Positions 34,624 through 43,368 of a DNA stretch of 64,000 nucleotides are shown here, in pieces; position 1 is the first letter of the stretch, and each line of letters begins with the position of its first letter. The position numbers and the translations under genes were made by a program. Source of the DNA: JAMXLO01 sp963696645 (lineage in GTDB: Bacteria > Pseudomonadota > Alphaproteobacteria > Acetobacterales > Acetobacteraceae); the NCBI GenBank assembly GCA_963696645.1, contig CAVOKY010000006.1, positions 62,001 to 126,000 on the forward strand. Direction: 5' to 3'. The notes under the pieces were generated by a model, which was not told the DNA's origin, made no database searches, and saw only the letters and a list, made by a program, of their open reading frames with translations.

Positions 34624-35385
34624 TCAGAGTGTCAGCCCACCGTCCACTGTGATCGTCTGCCCGGTCACCATCGCCGCGCCGAAGCCCAGGAACACGATGA
34701 CCTCGGCCAGGTCCTCCGGCTGACAGCGCCGTTTCAGCAACGCACGCTCGATCGATTGCTGGCGCTCCTCGTTGGTCCATTCCACCATCCACGAACTGTC
34801 CACCGCGCCCGGCGCGATGGCATTGACCCGCACCTCGGGTGCCAACGCGCGCGCCAGGTTCTGCGTCAGGCTGACCACGCCAGCCTTCGTCGCGCTGTAC
34901 GCCAGGCTGCTGCCGGCACGCCCCAGTCCGGCGATCGAGGCGGTATTGACGATCGCCCCGTGCGACGCCTTCAGTGCCGGCGCCGCCGCCTTGGCGCAGC
35001 GGAACACGCCGAGCAGATTGGTTTCCAGCAGTTGCGACCACAGATCTTCGGTGATCAGGTCGAGCTCCGGCGGCGCGATCCGCCGCCGCGTGCCCGGCGT
35101 GCCGGCGTTGTTCACCAGCAGATCGAGCCGGCCCAGATCGCTGACCGCCTTCAGCACCATGCGTTCGGCAGCGCCCCTCTCGCCGACGCTGCCAGGCGCG
35201 CCGATCGCCTTGCCGCCTTCATCGATCAGCTTGTCGACCGCCTCCGGTCCGCGCGGGTCATCAGCGAGATGGTTCACCGCCACGGTGGCACCGAACTTCG
35301 CCAGCATGCGCGCGGTGGCGAAGCCGATGCCCGACGCGCCGCCCGTCACCAGCGCCGTCTTGCCGGCGAGATCGTAGCTGATCAT
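34624..35385 (-). CDS. Short-chain dehydrogenase/reductase
   Basis: This 253-residue classical SDR has the cofactor motif TGGASGIG, NNAG (NNAGTPGTRR), the catalytic Ser/Tyr/Lys in NTASIAGLGRAGSSLAYSATKAG and the end TGQTITVDGGLTL. It is probably NAD(P)-linked; the substrate is unknown. ATG at 35385 has GGAGGG upstream and sits on the ATGA overlap with the preceding 3-hydroxyacyl-CoA dehydrogenase. Without correcting an extra base the two genes read as one fused frame. Last gene of the minus-strand operon. Confidence 0.9.
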   Translation of the reverse strand: MISYDLAGKTALVTGGASGIGFATARMLAKFGATVAVNHLADDPRGPEAVDKLIDEGGKAIGAPGSVGERGAAERMVLKAVSDLGRLDLLVNNAGTPGTRRRIAPPELDLITEDLWSQLLETNLLGVFRCAKAAAPALKASHGAIVNTASIAGLGRAGSSLAYSATKAGVVSLTQNLARALAPEVRVNAIAPGAVDSSWMVEWTNEERQQSIERALLKRRCQPEDLAEVIVFLGFGAAMVTGQTITVDGGLTL

Positions 35386-36335
35386 GTTCCCTCCATCGGT
35401 CCGATCTCGCGCAGCGCGCTGCTTCAGCGCGAGCAGCTTGCGGTCGCGTTCGCGGAACAGCTCTTCCGGGCTGCGGTCGCCCCAGTCGAAATAGCCCTTG
35501 CCGGCCATCACCCCGGTGCGGCCTTCGGCGATCAGCCGGTCGAGCGTCTCGCTGCGGCCGCGCGGCTCGGGCGGCGTGTAGCTGCGATTGGCCATCCCCT
35601 GCTGCATCAGCGGCAGACCGGTGAAGTCGGCCTTCGCCATCACGCCGAGGATCGGCATGCGCAGCGCAATGCCGTGGATCACCGAATCATCGATGTCCTT
35701 CGGCGTCACCAGGCCTTCGTCCAGCATGCGCTGCACCTCGAGACCCATCGCCGCCTGCAGCCGGTTGGCGACGTAGCCCTGCACCATCTGCTTGAACACC
35801 ACCGGCACCTTGCCCATCGCGCGCACCATGTCGCGCACGGTGGCGATGGCGGCGGGATCGGTCCGCGGACCGGGACACAGATCGACCAGGTCGCACAGAT
35901 AGGGCGGCGTGTACCAATGCGCGATGATCGTCCGGCTTTGCAAATCCGCAGGCACCAGCGGAAAGATATCGAGATTGCTGGTATTGCTGGCGAGGATCGC
36001 ATCCGGCGCCATCAGCGCCTCGAGCTGCGCATAAAGCGCACGCTTGGCATCCGGCCGTTCGACGATCGCCTCGACCACCAGCGAAGCGCCTGCAACGGTC
36101 TGCCCGAGCGACGGTATGCAGCGCACCGCGTGCGACAGGCGTCTGGCGATCCCATGACGCGTCGACCTCGCCCGCCTCGGCCAGCGTGGCAAGCGCGGTT
36201 GCCATCAGTCCAGGTGCGCGCTCCAGCGTTTCGGCGTTGCTGTCGGTCAGACGCACCTGGTGGCCGCCCAGGGCAAACACCAAGGCCAGCGCGTGGCCCA
36301 TCAGGCCCGGCGCCGACGACTGCGACTTCGGTCAT
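35382..36335 (-). pseudogene. 3-hydroxyacyl-CoA dehydrogenase family protein (three extra bases)
   Basis: This is an NAD-dependent 3-hydroxyacyl-CoA dehydrogenase fold: TEVAVVGAGLMGHALALVF, then VVEAIVERPDAKRALYAQLE, SNTSNLDIFPLV and the C-terminal domain VVFKQMVQGYVANRLQAAM. Inferred extra bases lie near 36307 (restores VGAGLMGHA), 36156 (restores DRQRLSHAV) and 35417 (restores KQALREIGPMEG and a stop overlapping the SDR start). The corrected length is about 316 residues. ATG at 36335 overlaps the upstream ThDP-enzyme stop by ATGA. Protein text is fully conserved, so sequence error is likely. Substrate unknown. Confidence 0.85.
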
Positions 36336-38032
36336 GTGGCTGCTCCCGGCAGCCAAGGTTCCGGTGCGCGCGCATCGATGTCGGTGGCAACATCGACGAT
36401 CACCGTCTCGTCCGACGCCAACGCATCGTGCAATGCCGGCGCGATCTGCGAGGGCTCTTCCACGCGAATGCCGCGCAGGCCGAACACCCGCGCAATGTCG
36501 GCAAAATTGGTCGGCCCGAAGCGCACCAGGTCGCGTACGTCGCCAGGCTTGTTGCCCTGCTGGCGCTGGATGTTCGGCCAACCCTGACCGAAGCCCGAGT
36601 TGTTATTGATCACCAGCACCACGGCAATGCCGCGCCGCCGAGCGGTCTCCAGTTCGGTCAGGTGGTAATAGATCGCGCCGTCGCCCGACCAGCAGATCAC
36701 CTTGCGCTTGCCCGCCGCGCACTTCGCACCGAGTGATGCGGGGAACGACCAGCCAAGCGATCCGGCGGCGCGTAGATACGTTTGTCCCGCACCGTTCAGT
36801 TCGATGAGACTTGAAGTCCAGATGCCGGAATAGCCGGTGTCGGCAACCAGGATGCCATCCTCCGGCAGCGCGCGCGTGATCTCCGCGCACAGCCGATCCG
36901 GCAGGATCGGCGCCGCGTTGCTGGCAAGCTTCGGCGCGCGCTCCTCGCGCCACGCGGCAACGATGCCGGCCGCGCGATCGGCGAACGCAGTGTCGCGCGC
37001 TGGGCGTCCCGATCGCGGAGAGCAGCTTCGTCAGCGTCGCCTTCGGATCGCCCATCAGACCGAGCGTATTCTTGTAGCTACGGCCAAGCTCCGTCGGATC
37101 GATGTCGATCTGCACCACTTCGGTATCGAGCGATGGAATGCGCCAGGTGTGCGTCACCTGATCGCCGGTATGGCAGCCGACGAACAGCACCAGATCGGCC
37201 TCGTGCACGATCTGGTTCGCCGGCGGCGCGGCATAGTTTCCAGGGCAACCAATCGACAGGCGGTGCCGCGTCGGAATGATCCCGCGTCCTCCGAGCGACG
37301 TGCCGATCGGTGCGGCCAGCGCCTCGCCCAGCGCCAGCACTTCCCGTCCGGCGTCGGATGCCGCAGCACCGCTGCCGGCAACAATGACGATCCGTTTCGC
37401 GCCACGCAGTTTTGCTGCCGCGCGCTCGATCTCGTCATCCGCCGGCGACGGGCCGATACGGCGGCATGGTCAGTTGCAACGCCGGATCAACCACAATCGG
37501 CTCGCTCACCATGCCCGGTCTCGACGATGTTTGCCGATCGCCCGTACAGATCGAGATGCGCCGGGCGTGGCGAGCCCGTCATCGCCTCGCGCCAAGCCTG
37601 GCGCAGCAGGCGCGGCAGATCGGCGGCATCCGTCGACGTCGGCCGAGAACTTCGTCACCGACTGCGTAGAGCGGCGCGTGCGGCAGCTCCTGATAGGTGT
37701 TGCGATGCTGCAGCAGCGGCGGCTCGCGCCCGGTCAGTGCGATCACCGGCGTGTGGCCGAGATACGCGTCCTGCAGCCCCGCCGCCAGGTTCGCCGCGCC
37801 AACCGATTGCGCGAAGCAGATGCCGGGCTTGCCGGCGATGCGCGCATAGCCGTCCGCCATGTAGGCCGCCGACTTCTCCGCATGTGCCAGCACCCGCGTG
37901 CACGCCCAGCGTGCCAAGTTCGATCAGCGTGCGGCGCAGCACCGCGTCGATGAAGAACACATGCGTGGTGCCGTTCGCTGCCAGCGTGCGCGCCAGCCAT
38001 TCGGCGCCGGTGATCGCCTCCGCCTCGCTCAT
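36332..38032 (-). pseudogene. Thiamine-diphosphate-dependent enzyme, acetolactate synthase-like (six extra bases)
   Basis: This is an IlvB-type ThDP enzyme of about 564 residues after correction. The catalytic Glu is in LAHAEKSAAYMADGYARIAG. The central domain holds RIVIVAGSGAAASDAG, and the ThDP-binding motif runs from WSGDGAIYYHLTELE to INNNSGFGQGWPN. Inferred extra bases on the plus strand are near 37002, 37447, 37515, 37631, 37662 and 37900. No regulatory subunit is adjacent, so it is probably a catabolic lyase/carboligase (2-hydroxyacyl-CoA lyase or aldehyde-type) rather than biosynthetic acetolactate synthase. ATGA overlaps join it to both neighbours. Confidence 0.82.
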
Positions 38033-38837
38033 GTCGGTGTCCCCCCGTGCTCCGCGCCGAGCTTACGCCGCCGCCTCCGATCGGCGAAATCCTGCATCAG
38101 ACGTCGCGGCTCTTCGCTGCGCCACGCAGCGGCAAAGCTGTCGATGCCGCGATGGATCGCCTCGCGCAACGGCAGGTCTTCCCACGCGGTGATCAGCGCC
38201 TTCTGCAACCGTATCGCCTGCGCACCGGAACGCCAGGATCGACGCAACGACCCGCTCCACCGCCTGATCGAGTTGCTCTGCCGGAACAACTTCCTCGACC
38301 AACCCCCAGGCGTGTGCGGTCGCCGCATCGATGGTATCGCCGGTCAGCAGCAGTTGCCGCGTGCGGCCCCAGCCGATCAATTGCGGCAGCAGAGCCGCTT
38401 CCACGACGGAGGGAACGCCAAGCCGTACCTCCGGCATGCCGAACTGCGATCCGCTTGCGGCAACGCGCATGTCGCACGCGGCGGCAACCTCGACGCCGGC
38501 GCCCGAACACATAGCCCTCGATGCGTGCGATCACCGGCACCGGCAGGCGACGGAACACATCGCAGCTCCGATGCACCAGCGTGATGAATGCGCGCGCGGA
38601 TGCGGGATCGAGCGCGGCCATCTCCGTGATATCGGCGCCGCCGATGAACGCGCGTTCGCCGGCGCCGCGCAGGACGACCACGCGCAGCGCATCGTCTGCG
38701 CCCAGCCGTTCCACCGCCGCAATCAGCTCGCTCATCACCGGCGTGTTCAGCGTATTCAGCTTGGCCGCATTGTCGATCGTCACGATCGCCACGCCGCGGT
38801 CATCCTGTCGCACATCCACCCAACTACCATCCGCCAT
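38029..38837 (-). pseudogene. Enoyl-CoA hydratase/isomerase (two extra bases)
   Basis: This crotonase-fold protein is about 268 residues after correction, with GERAFIGGADITEMAAL (first oxyanion loop), GAGVEVAAACDMRVA and the second-half block GMPEVRLGVPSVVEAALLPQLIG, followed by WGLVEEVVPAEQL. Inferred extra bases lie near 38503 (restores YVFGAGVEV) and 38229 (restores ILASGAQAIRL). It is the first gene of the minus-strand operon, overlapping the ThDP gene by ATGA and divergent from the TRAP genes. It would hydrate an enoyl-CoA; exact substrate unknown. Confidence 0.85.
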
Positions 38838-38910
38838 CACACACCCTCACCGATTTGCGCCGCGCGTCGCGGCATCCCATACTGCGCGGGAAATCGCAAC
38901 GAGGGGCCTT

Positions 38911-39117
38911 ATGGCCATCGCTCCGCTGCAGCCGCATGAATCCTGGTACCAGCATTTCTGGTACGCTAGGCGTTCGCCACGCGACACGCTCGCCGACCGC
39001 GCGCTGCTGTTTGCTATCGTTGCGCTATCGTTGATAGTGGGGGCAACCTACCTGATCCGCCACAACGCCGCGCCGGGAACCGAAATTTCTTTGCCTGCCG
39101 CCGAAACAGCGCGCTAA
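38911..39117 (+). CDS. Small single-span membrane protein, unknown function
   Basis: This 68-residue product has a charged N-terminus (SWYQHFWYARRSPRDTLADRA), one transmembrane helix (LLFAIVALSLIVGATYLI) and a short outside tail. GAGGGG precedes the ATG by 4-5 bases. It lies 32 bases upstream of the TRAP solute-binding gene and may be cotranscribed. No family recognised. Confidence 0.55.
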   Translation: MAIAPLQPHESWYQHFWYARRSPRDTLADRALLFAIVALSLIVGATYLIRHNAAPGTEISLPAAETAR

Positions 39118-39149
39118 ACCAACAACCATACCACGGGGGAAACGCAATC

Positions 39150-40160
39150 ATGGCTCTGACGCGGGCACAGTTCATCACGCTCGGCGCGGCAACCGCCGCG
39201 GCGTCGCTGGCCGGCCCGCGTCGCGCACGCGCAGCCGATGCAAAGCATTACAGCTTCGGCTACGACCAGCCGCACACCACCGCCTATGGCATCGGCGCCG
39301 ACATGTTCGCCGCAAAACTGGCAGAGCTCAGCAACGGCACGATGATCATCGATCAGTTCCCCGGCGCGCAGCTCGGCCAGGAACCGCAGATGCTGCAGAA
39401 GATCCGCACCGGCGATATCGACTTCATCTTCAGCGCCTCGGCCAATGCTGCAACCCTGTCGCCGCAATCAGGCGTGCTGTCGATCCATTTCCTGTTCCGC
39501 TCCGAGGATCACCTGGTGCGCGCTGTCGCCACGCCCGCGCTGGTCGATGCGATCCGCGCCATGTTTGCCGAGACAGTAAAGGATGCGCACTGCCTGACCC
39601 TGCTCACACTCGGCCTGCGCAACCTCTACGGCAAGAAGGAAATCCACAACATCGCCGACATCAAGGGCCTGAAGGTGCGCGTGCAAGCGACGCCGACCGA
39701 GGACACGATGTTCCCCGCCTATGGCGCGCAGATCGTCCACATGCCGTTCGGTTCGGTCTACACCAGCCTGCAGACCGGCGTGGTGGACATGGCGGAGAAC
39801 GGCATCAACGTATACGACAGCAACAAGCACTACGAAGTGGCGCCGATCATGTCGCTGACCGGCCATGAGGCGAACTGCAACCTGCTGTGGTGCAGCGACA
39901 AGGTGTGGCAGTCATTGACGCCGGAGCAGCAAGGCTGGGTGCAGACGGCGGCGAACGAGGTCGCCACCAAGGAGCCCGCGCAGGCCATCGATCTCGAACA
40001 CAAGTCACGCGCCAAGCTGGAGAAGATGGGCGTGAAGTTCGTCGACGGCGTCGACAAGTCGGGCTTCATCAAGATCGCCGAACCGTTGCAGGAGAAGATC
40101 GCCGCCGACCTCGGCCCGCACGCGGCGAAGATCCTGCAGATCTGCCGGTCGATTACGTGA
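39150..40160 (+). CDS. dctP: TRAP transporter solute-binding protein DctP
   Basis: This 336-residue periplasmic TRAP receptor (DctP/TAXI-unrelated, SBP_bac_7 family) has an N-terminal signal to about residue 28, then LSNGTMIIDQFPGAQLGQEPQML and IKGLKVRVQATPTEDTMFPAYGAQ. The conserved carboxylate-binding arginine is in LKVRV. MPFGSVYTSLQTGVVDMAENG is the typical dimer/ligand block. It binds an organic acid, identity unknown. It is followed by the small and large permease genes. Confidence 0.93.
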   Translation: MALTRAQFITLGAATAAASLAGPRRARAADAKHYSFGYDQPHTTAYGIGADMFAAKLAELSNGTMIIDQFPGAQLGQEPQMLQKIRTGDIDFIFSASANAATLSPQSGVLSIHFLFRSEDHLVRAVATPALVDAIRAMFAETVKDAHCLTLLTLGLRNLYGKKEIHNIADIKGLKVRVQATPTEDTMFPAYGAQIVHMPFGSVYTSLQTGVVDMAENGINVYDSNKHYEVAPIMSLTGHEANCNLLWCSDKVWQSLTPEQQGWVQTAANEVATKEPAQAIDLEHKSRAKLEKMGVKFVDGVDKSGFIKIAEPLQEKIAADLGPHAAKILQICRSIT

Positions 40161-40164
40161 TCGC

Positions 40165-40729
40165 ATGACACAGGCCTCCGGCGGCGGTCCGGGCATCGTC
40201 CTTGAAACCGACCGGCACCTGAAATGGCGCGCGTTCGACATCCTCGAGCGCACACTGATGATCCTGTGCGGCGTCTGCCTGACGGGCTTCACCGCCTCCA
40301 CGCTGATCGACGTGGTCACCCGCGAAAGCGGCCATCCGCTGCTCTGGCTGCAGGAGGTCACATCGGCGTTCTTCGTCTACGGCATCTTCATCGGCACCGC
40401 GGTCGCGACACGGCGCAATGACCACCTGTTCCTCTCCGCCATCACCGAGAAAATGACCGGCGCGCACGCGCCGCTTCTTCGAGGTGTTCAACCGCACCGT
40501 CGTGTTCGCGGTCGGCATCTGCATGGTCGTGTTCGGCTGGCAGAACTTCCTCACCGGTTTCGGCAGCTTCCGCATGCCATCGATGTGGCCGATCGCCTAT
40601 CTCTACATCGCCATCCCGGTATCCGGTGCGCTGGTGGCGCTGTTTTCCCTCGAACAGATCGTCAATGGTCTGCGCAACGGCTTCGCCACGCCGATCGGCG
40701 ACGGCGTGCTGCGGGACACCGGCATATGA
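40165..40729 (+). pseudogene. dctQ: TRAP transporter small permease DctQ (one extra base)
   Basis: This four-helix small TRAP subunit has TLMILCGVCLTGFTASTLIDVVTR and WLQEVTSAFFVYGIFIGTAVATRRNDHL in the first frame. After an extra G near 40468 the second frame continues RRFFEVFNRTVVFAVGICM and YLYIAIPVSGALVALFSLEQ. The corrected length is about 187 residues. The stop overlaps the dctM start (ATGA). Both halves are intact, so sequence error is likely. Confidence 0.88.
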
Positions 40730-42069
40730 TCCTGCCCAACGCCGTCCTGCTCGCACTGATGACGACGCTGTTCCTGGCACTCGGCTATCTCGGCGTTCCC
40801 GTCGCCTTCGCGCTGATCGCCGGCGTGCTGGTCGGCACGCTGTTCACGCCGATCACGCTGCAATCGATGATCGCGCAACTGTTCAACGGCATCGACTCCG
40901 AAGCCCTGATGGCGATCCCGTTCTTCCTGCTGGTCGGCGAGTTGATGACTTCGGCCAACGTGGTGATCCGCATCGCGGAATTGTCGCAGGCACTGGTCGG
41001 CCACATCCGCGGCGGCCTTGCACAGGTCACCACGGTTTTCTCGATGTTCTTCTCCGGCATGTCCGGCTCGTCATCGGCCGATGTTGCGGTACTCAGCCGC
41101 ACCATGGCAGTGCCGATGGCGCGCGAAGGCTATCGCCCTGAATTCACCGCGGCCCTGATCGCCGCCGCCTCCACCATCGCCGCCCTGGTACCGCCATCGA
41201 TCATGGCCGTGGTGTATGGCGCGATCGGCAACGTCTCGATCGCCGGGCTGTTCCTCGGCGGCATCGTGCCTGGCATGCTGATCGGCTTCGGGCTGATGAT
41301 CTACTGCTACTTCTTCGGCCCCGCCGGCTTCCGCCGTCCGCGCTCCAGCTTCGGCAATCTCCTCGGCGCCACCAAATCCGCCGCCCTGCCGCTGATGATT
41401 CCGGTGATCCTGTTGGGCGGCATCCTGACCGGCTGGTTCACGCCCACCGAGGCCGGCGTCATCGCCATCACCTATATCCTGCTGATCGTCATCCCGGTCC
41501 TCAACCCATCGCATCTGCGAAACGTGCCGCGCGATTTCGTACTCGCCGGCATGATCTATTCACTGCCGATGATCACCATCGCCGCGGCATCGGCATTCGG
41601 CTGGTTACTTGCCTATCTGCGCGGCCCCATCGTCGTGTCCGGCTGGATCGGCTCCGTGGCAGGCAACGATCCGCACAAGATCATGCTGCTGCTGGTGCTG
41701 GTATTCGTCATCGTCGGCGACTTCATCGAGCCGGTGCCGGCGATCATCATATTCATGCCGGTCGTCAACATGCTGACCGACGCCGCATCGATCAACTCGG
41801 TGCACATGGGCGTCGTGCTGATCGTCACGCTCGCCTTCGGGTTGATCACGCCACCCTACGGACTGGCGCTGCTGATGGCATCGAAGTTCCTCGACGTGCG
41901 CTTCTCGGCCGCGTTGCTGGCGTCGTTGCCGATCTACCTCGTGTTCTTCGCCGTCATCGCTTTCACCATCTTCGTGCCCGAGGCGGTGCTGTGGCTGCCG
42001 AAGCACGTGTTCCCGGAATCCGTCGGCTGCTTCAAGTCCCCGGCAGGAACCGGCTATATCTGCCCCTGA
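40726..42069 (+). CDS. dctM: TRAP transporter large permease DctM
   Basis: This 447-residue protein with about 12 membrane helices forms the sodium-driven TRAP transport channel. It carries the family blocks AIPFFLLVGELMTSANV, FSGMSGSSSADVAVLSR, PPSIMAVVYGAIGNVSIAGLFLGG, TPTEAGVIA and VFVIVGDFIEPVPAIIIFMP. ATG at 40726 lies on the ATGA overlap with dctQ; the longer frame running back to 40165 reads the wrong frame of dctQ. With DctP and DctQ it should import the substrate of the adjacent catabolic operon. Confidence 0.94.
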   Translation: MILPNAVLLALMTTLFLALGYLGVPVAFALIAGVLVGTLFTPITLQSMIAQLFNGIDSEALMAIPFFLLVGELMTSANVVIRIAELSQALVGHIRGGLAQVTTVFSMFFSGMSGSSSADVAVLSRTMAVPMAREGYRPEFTAALIAAASTIAALVPPSIMAVVYGAIGNVSIAGLFLGGIVPGMLIGFGLMIYCYFFGPAGFRRPRSSFGNLLGATKSAALPLMIPVILLGGILTGWFTPTEAGVIAITYILLIVIPVLNPSHLRNVPRDFVLAGMIYSLPMITIAAASAFGWLLAYLRGPIVVSGWIGSVAGNDPHKIMLLLVLVFVIVGDFIEPVPAIIIFMPVVNMLTDAASINSVHMGVVLIVTLAFGLITPPYGLALLMASKFLDVRFSAALLASLPIYLVFFAVIAFTIFVPEAVLWLPKHVFPESVGCFKSPAGTGYICP

Positions 42070-42083
42070 ACCAGGAGGGTCCG

Positions 42084-43010
42084 ATGCGCATCGTCATCAT
42101 GGGAGCCGGCGGCCTCGGCGGCTATTTCGGGGCACGCCTTGCAGCGGCCGGCGACGATGTTGCCTTCGTCGCACGCGGCGCGCATCTGGCGGCGATAAAA
42201 CAGCAAGGACTGCGCATCACCAGCGCGCGCGGGGATCTACACCTGCGCGACGTGGTGGCGACGGACAATCCCGCCACGCTGGCGCCGGCTGATGTGGTGA
42301 TCGTCGCGGTGAAACTATGGGACACCGAAGCCGCCGCGGAAGCGGTGAAGCCGCTGGTTCGATCCGGCACCGCGGTGGTGTCATTCCAGAACGGCGTCAG
42401 CAAGGATGAGGTGCTGACACGCATCCTTGGCCGCGAGGCGGTGATCGGCGGTGTGGGTCAGATCGGCGTTGTCATCGCCAGCCCTGGCGTCATCGCGCAC
42501 ACCGGCACCATGGCGAAGCTGATCTTTGGCGAACTGGACAACACGCGATCAGCGCGCGTCGAGGCATTGCTGGCAGCGTGCACCGCGGCCGGGATCGATG
42601 CCGAAATCGCCCGCGACATTAATCTGGCGATCTGGGAGAAGTATGCCTTCCTGGTCGGTGGATCGGCCTGCACCGCGTCCATGCGCTCCACCTTCGGGCC
42701 AATCCGCACCAATCCGCAGACCCGCGCCTTTCTGCACGATGTGATTCAGGAGGCGGTTACGGTCGGCCGCGCGCGGGGTGTGCCATTGGCCGAGGACTTC
42801 GCGACACGGCGGATGGTGATGATCGATGCGCTGCCGCCGGAAATGACCGCGTCGATGGCAGGCGATCTCGCGCGCGGCAACCGGCTGGAATTGCCATGGT
42901 TGAGCAGCGCAGTGGTCGAAATGGGCAGGCAGGCAGGCGTGCCGACACCGCTGAACCGCGCGGTTTCCGACATCCTGGCGCTCTACGTGAACGGCACGCC
43001 ACGCAGCTAG
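42084..43010 (+). CDS. Ketopantoate reductase family protein (PanE/ApbA)
   Basis: This 308-residue NADPH-dependent 2-oxo acid reductase has IVIMGAGGLGGYFGARLAAAG at the N-terminus, the catalytic Lys in NLAIWEKYAFLVG, and SMAGDLARGNRLELPWLSSAVVEMG in the helical domain. AGGAGG lies before the ATG, 14 bases after dctM, so it is in the TRAP operon. That position suggests catabolic 2-oxo acid reduction rather than, or besides, pantothenate synthesis. Confidence 0.88.
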   Translation: MRIVIMGAGGLGGYFGARLAAAGDDVAFVARGAHLAAIKQQGLRITSARGDLHLRDVVATDNPATLAPADVVIVAVKLWDTEAAAEAVKPLVRSGTAVVSFQNGVSKDEVLTRILGREAVIGGVGQIGVVIASPGVIAHTGTMAKLIFGELDNTRSARVEALLAACTAAGIDAEIARDINLAIWEKYAFLVGGSACTASMRSTFGPIRTNPQTRAFLHDVIQEAVTVGRARGVPLAEDFATRRMVMIDALPPEMTASMAGDLARGNRLELPWLSSAVVEMGRQAGVPTPLNRAVSDILALYVNGTPRS

Positions 43011-43368
43011 TTCCCCCGTCCCCCGCCCTGGACCCCGTCCCCGTCCAACGTACTCCTGTCATTGCGAGGAGCGTAGCGACGAAACAATCTCCCACCAGTG
43101 CCGCGCACACTACAGCCGATTGTCACGCCAGAGCGGCGTCGTATTGCATGATCCGAATCGAATAGGAGCCGCTCGATATGATCGGCACCCGCTGGTCATA
43201 AAAATGCAACTCACACTGCGTGCTTCCGGCTGACGGAGATCAATGCGAACATCTGCAATGCAGACGGGATCAGAAGCACCCCAGGGAAAGCTCCTTTTCT
43301 CCCACGGCGGGTGGTAACTCCCAGCCGAATGGGGAATCCTGGCCATCATGTGCTTGGAGGATCGCGCC
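43011..43368. other. Intergenic region between the PanE-like gene and the GH63 gene
   Basis: The 358 bases contain a copy of a widespread short repeat (43057-43094) and otherwise no recognised feature. CTTGGAGG at its end is the ribosome site of the GH63 gene. Base composition is lower in GC from 43140 to 43300, where the promoter probably lies. Confidence 0.5.
43057..43094. repeat. Short interspersed repeat (TGTCATTGCGAGGAGCG type)
   Basis: The sequence beginning TGTCATTGCGAGGAGCGTAG and ending in CAATCTCCCA matches a repeat seen in intergenic regions of many unrelated bacteria, often mistranslated as a CFVATLLAMT peptide. Only one copy is in this window. Recognition is from memory, not from a search. 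Confidence 0.65.

Noticed and set aside
34624..36192. Bifunctional hydroxyacyl-CoA dehydrogenase/SDR enzyme.
   Set aside because: Removing one base gives two genes with an ATGA overlap and a ribosome site for the second.
36332..38032. Biosynthetic acetolactate synthase (ilvB).
   Set aside because: No ilvN or ilvC is adjacent and the gene lies in a CoA-linked catabolic operon, so only the ThDP-enzyme family is claimed.
40165..42069. A single 634-residue plus-strand frame that looks like a TRAP small/large permease fusion.
   Set aside because: Between about 40468 and 40726 this frame reads nonsense while another frame encodes the rest of DctQ and ends in an ATGA overlap with DctM. The fusion comes from one extra base.
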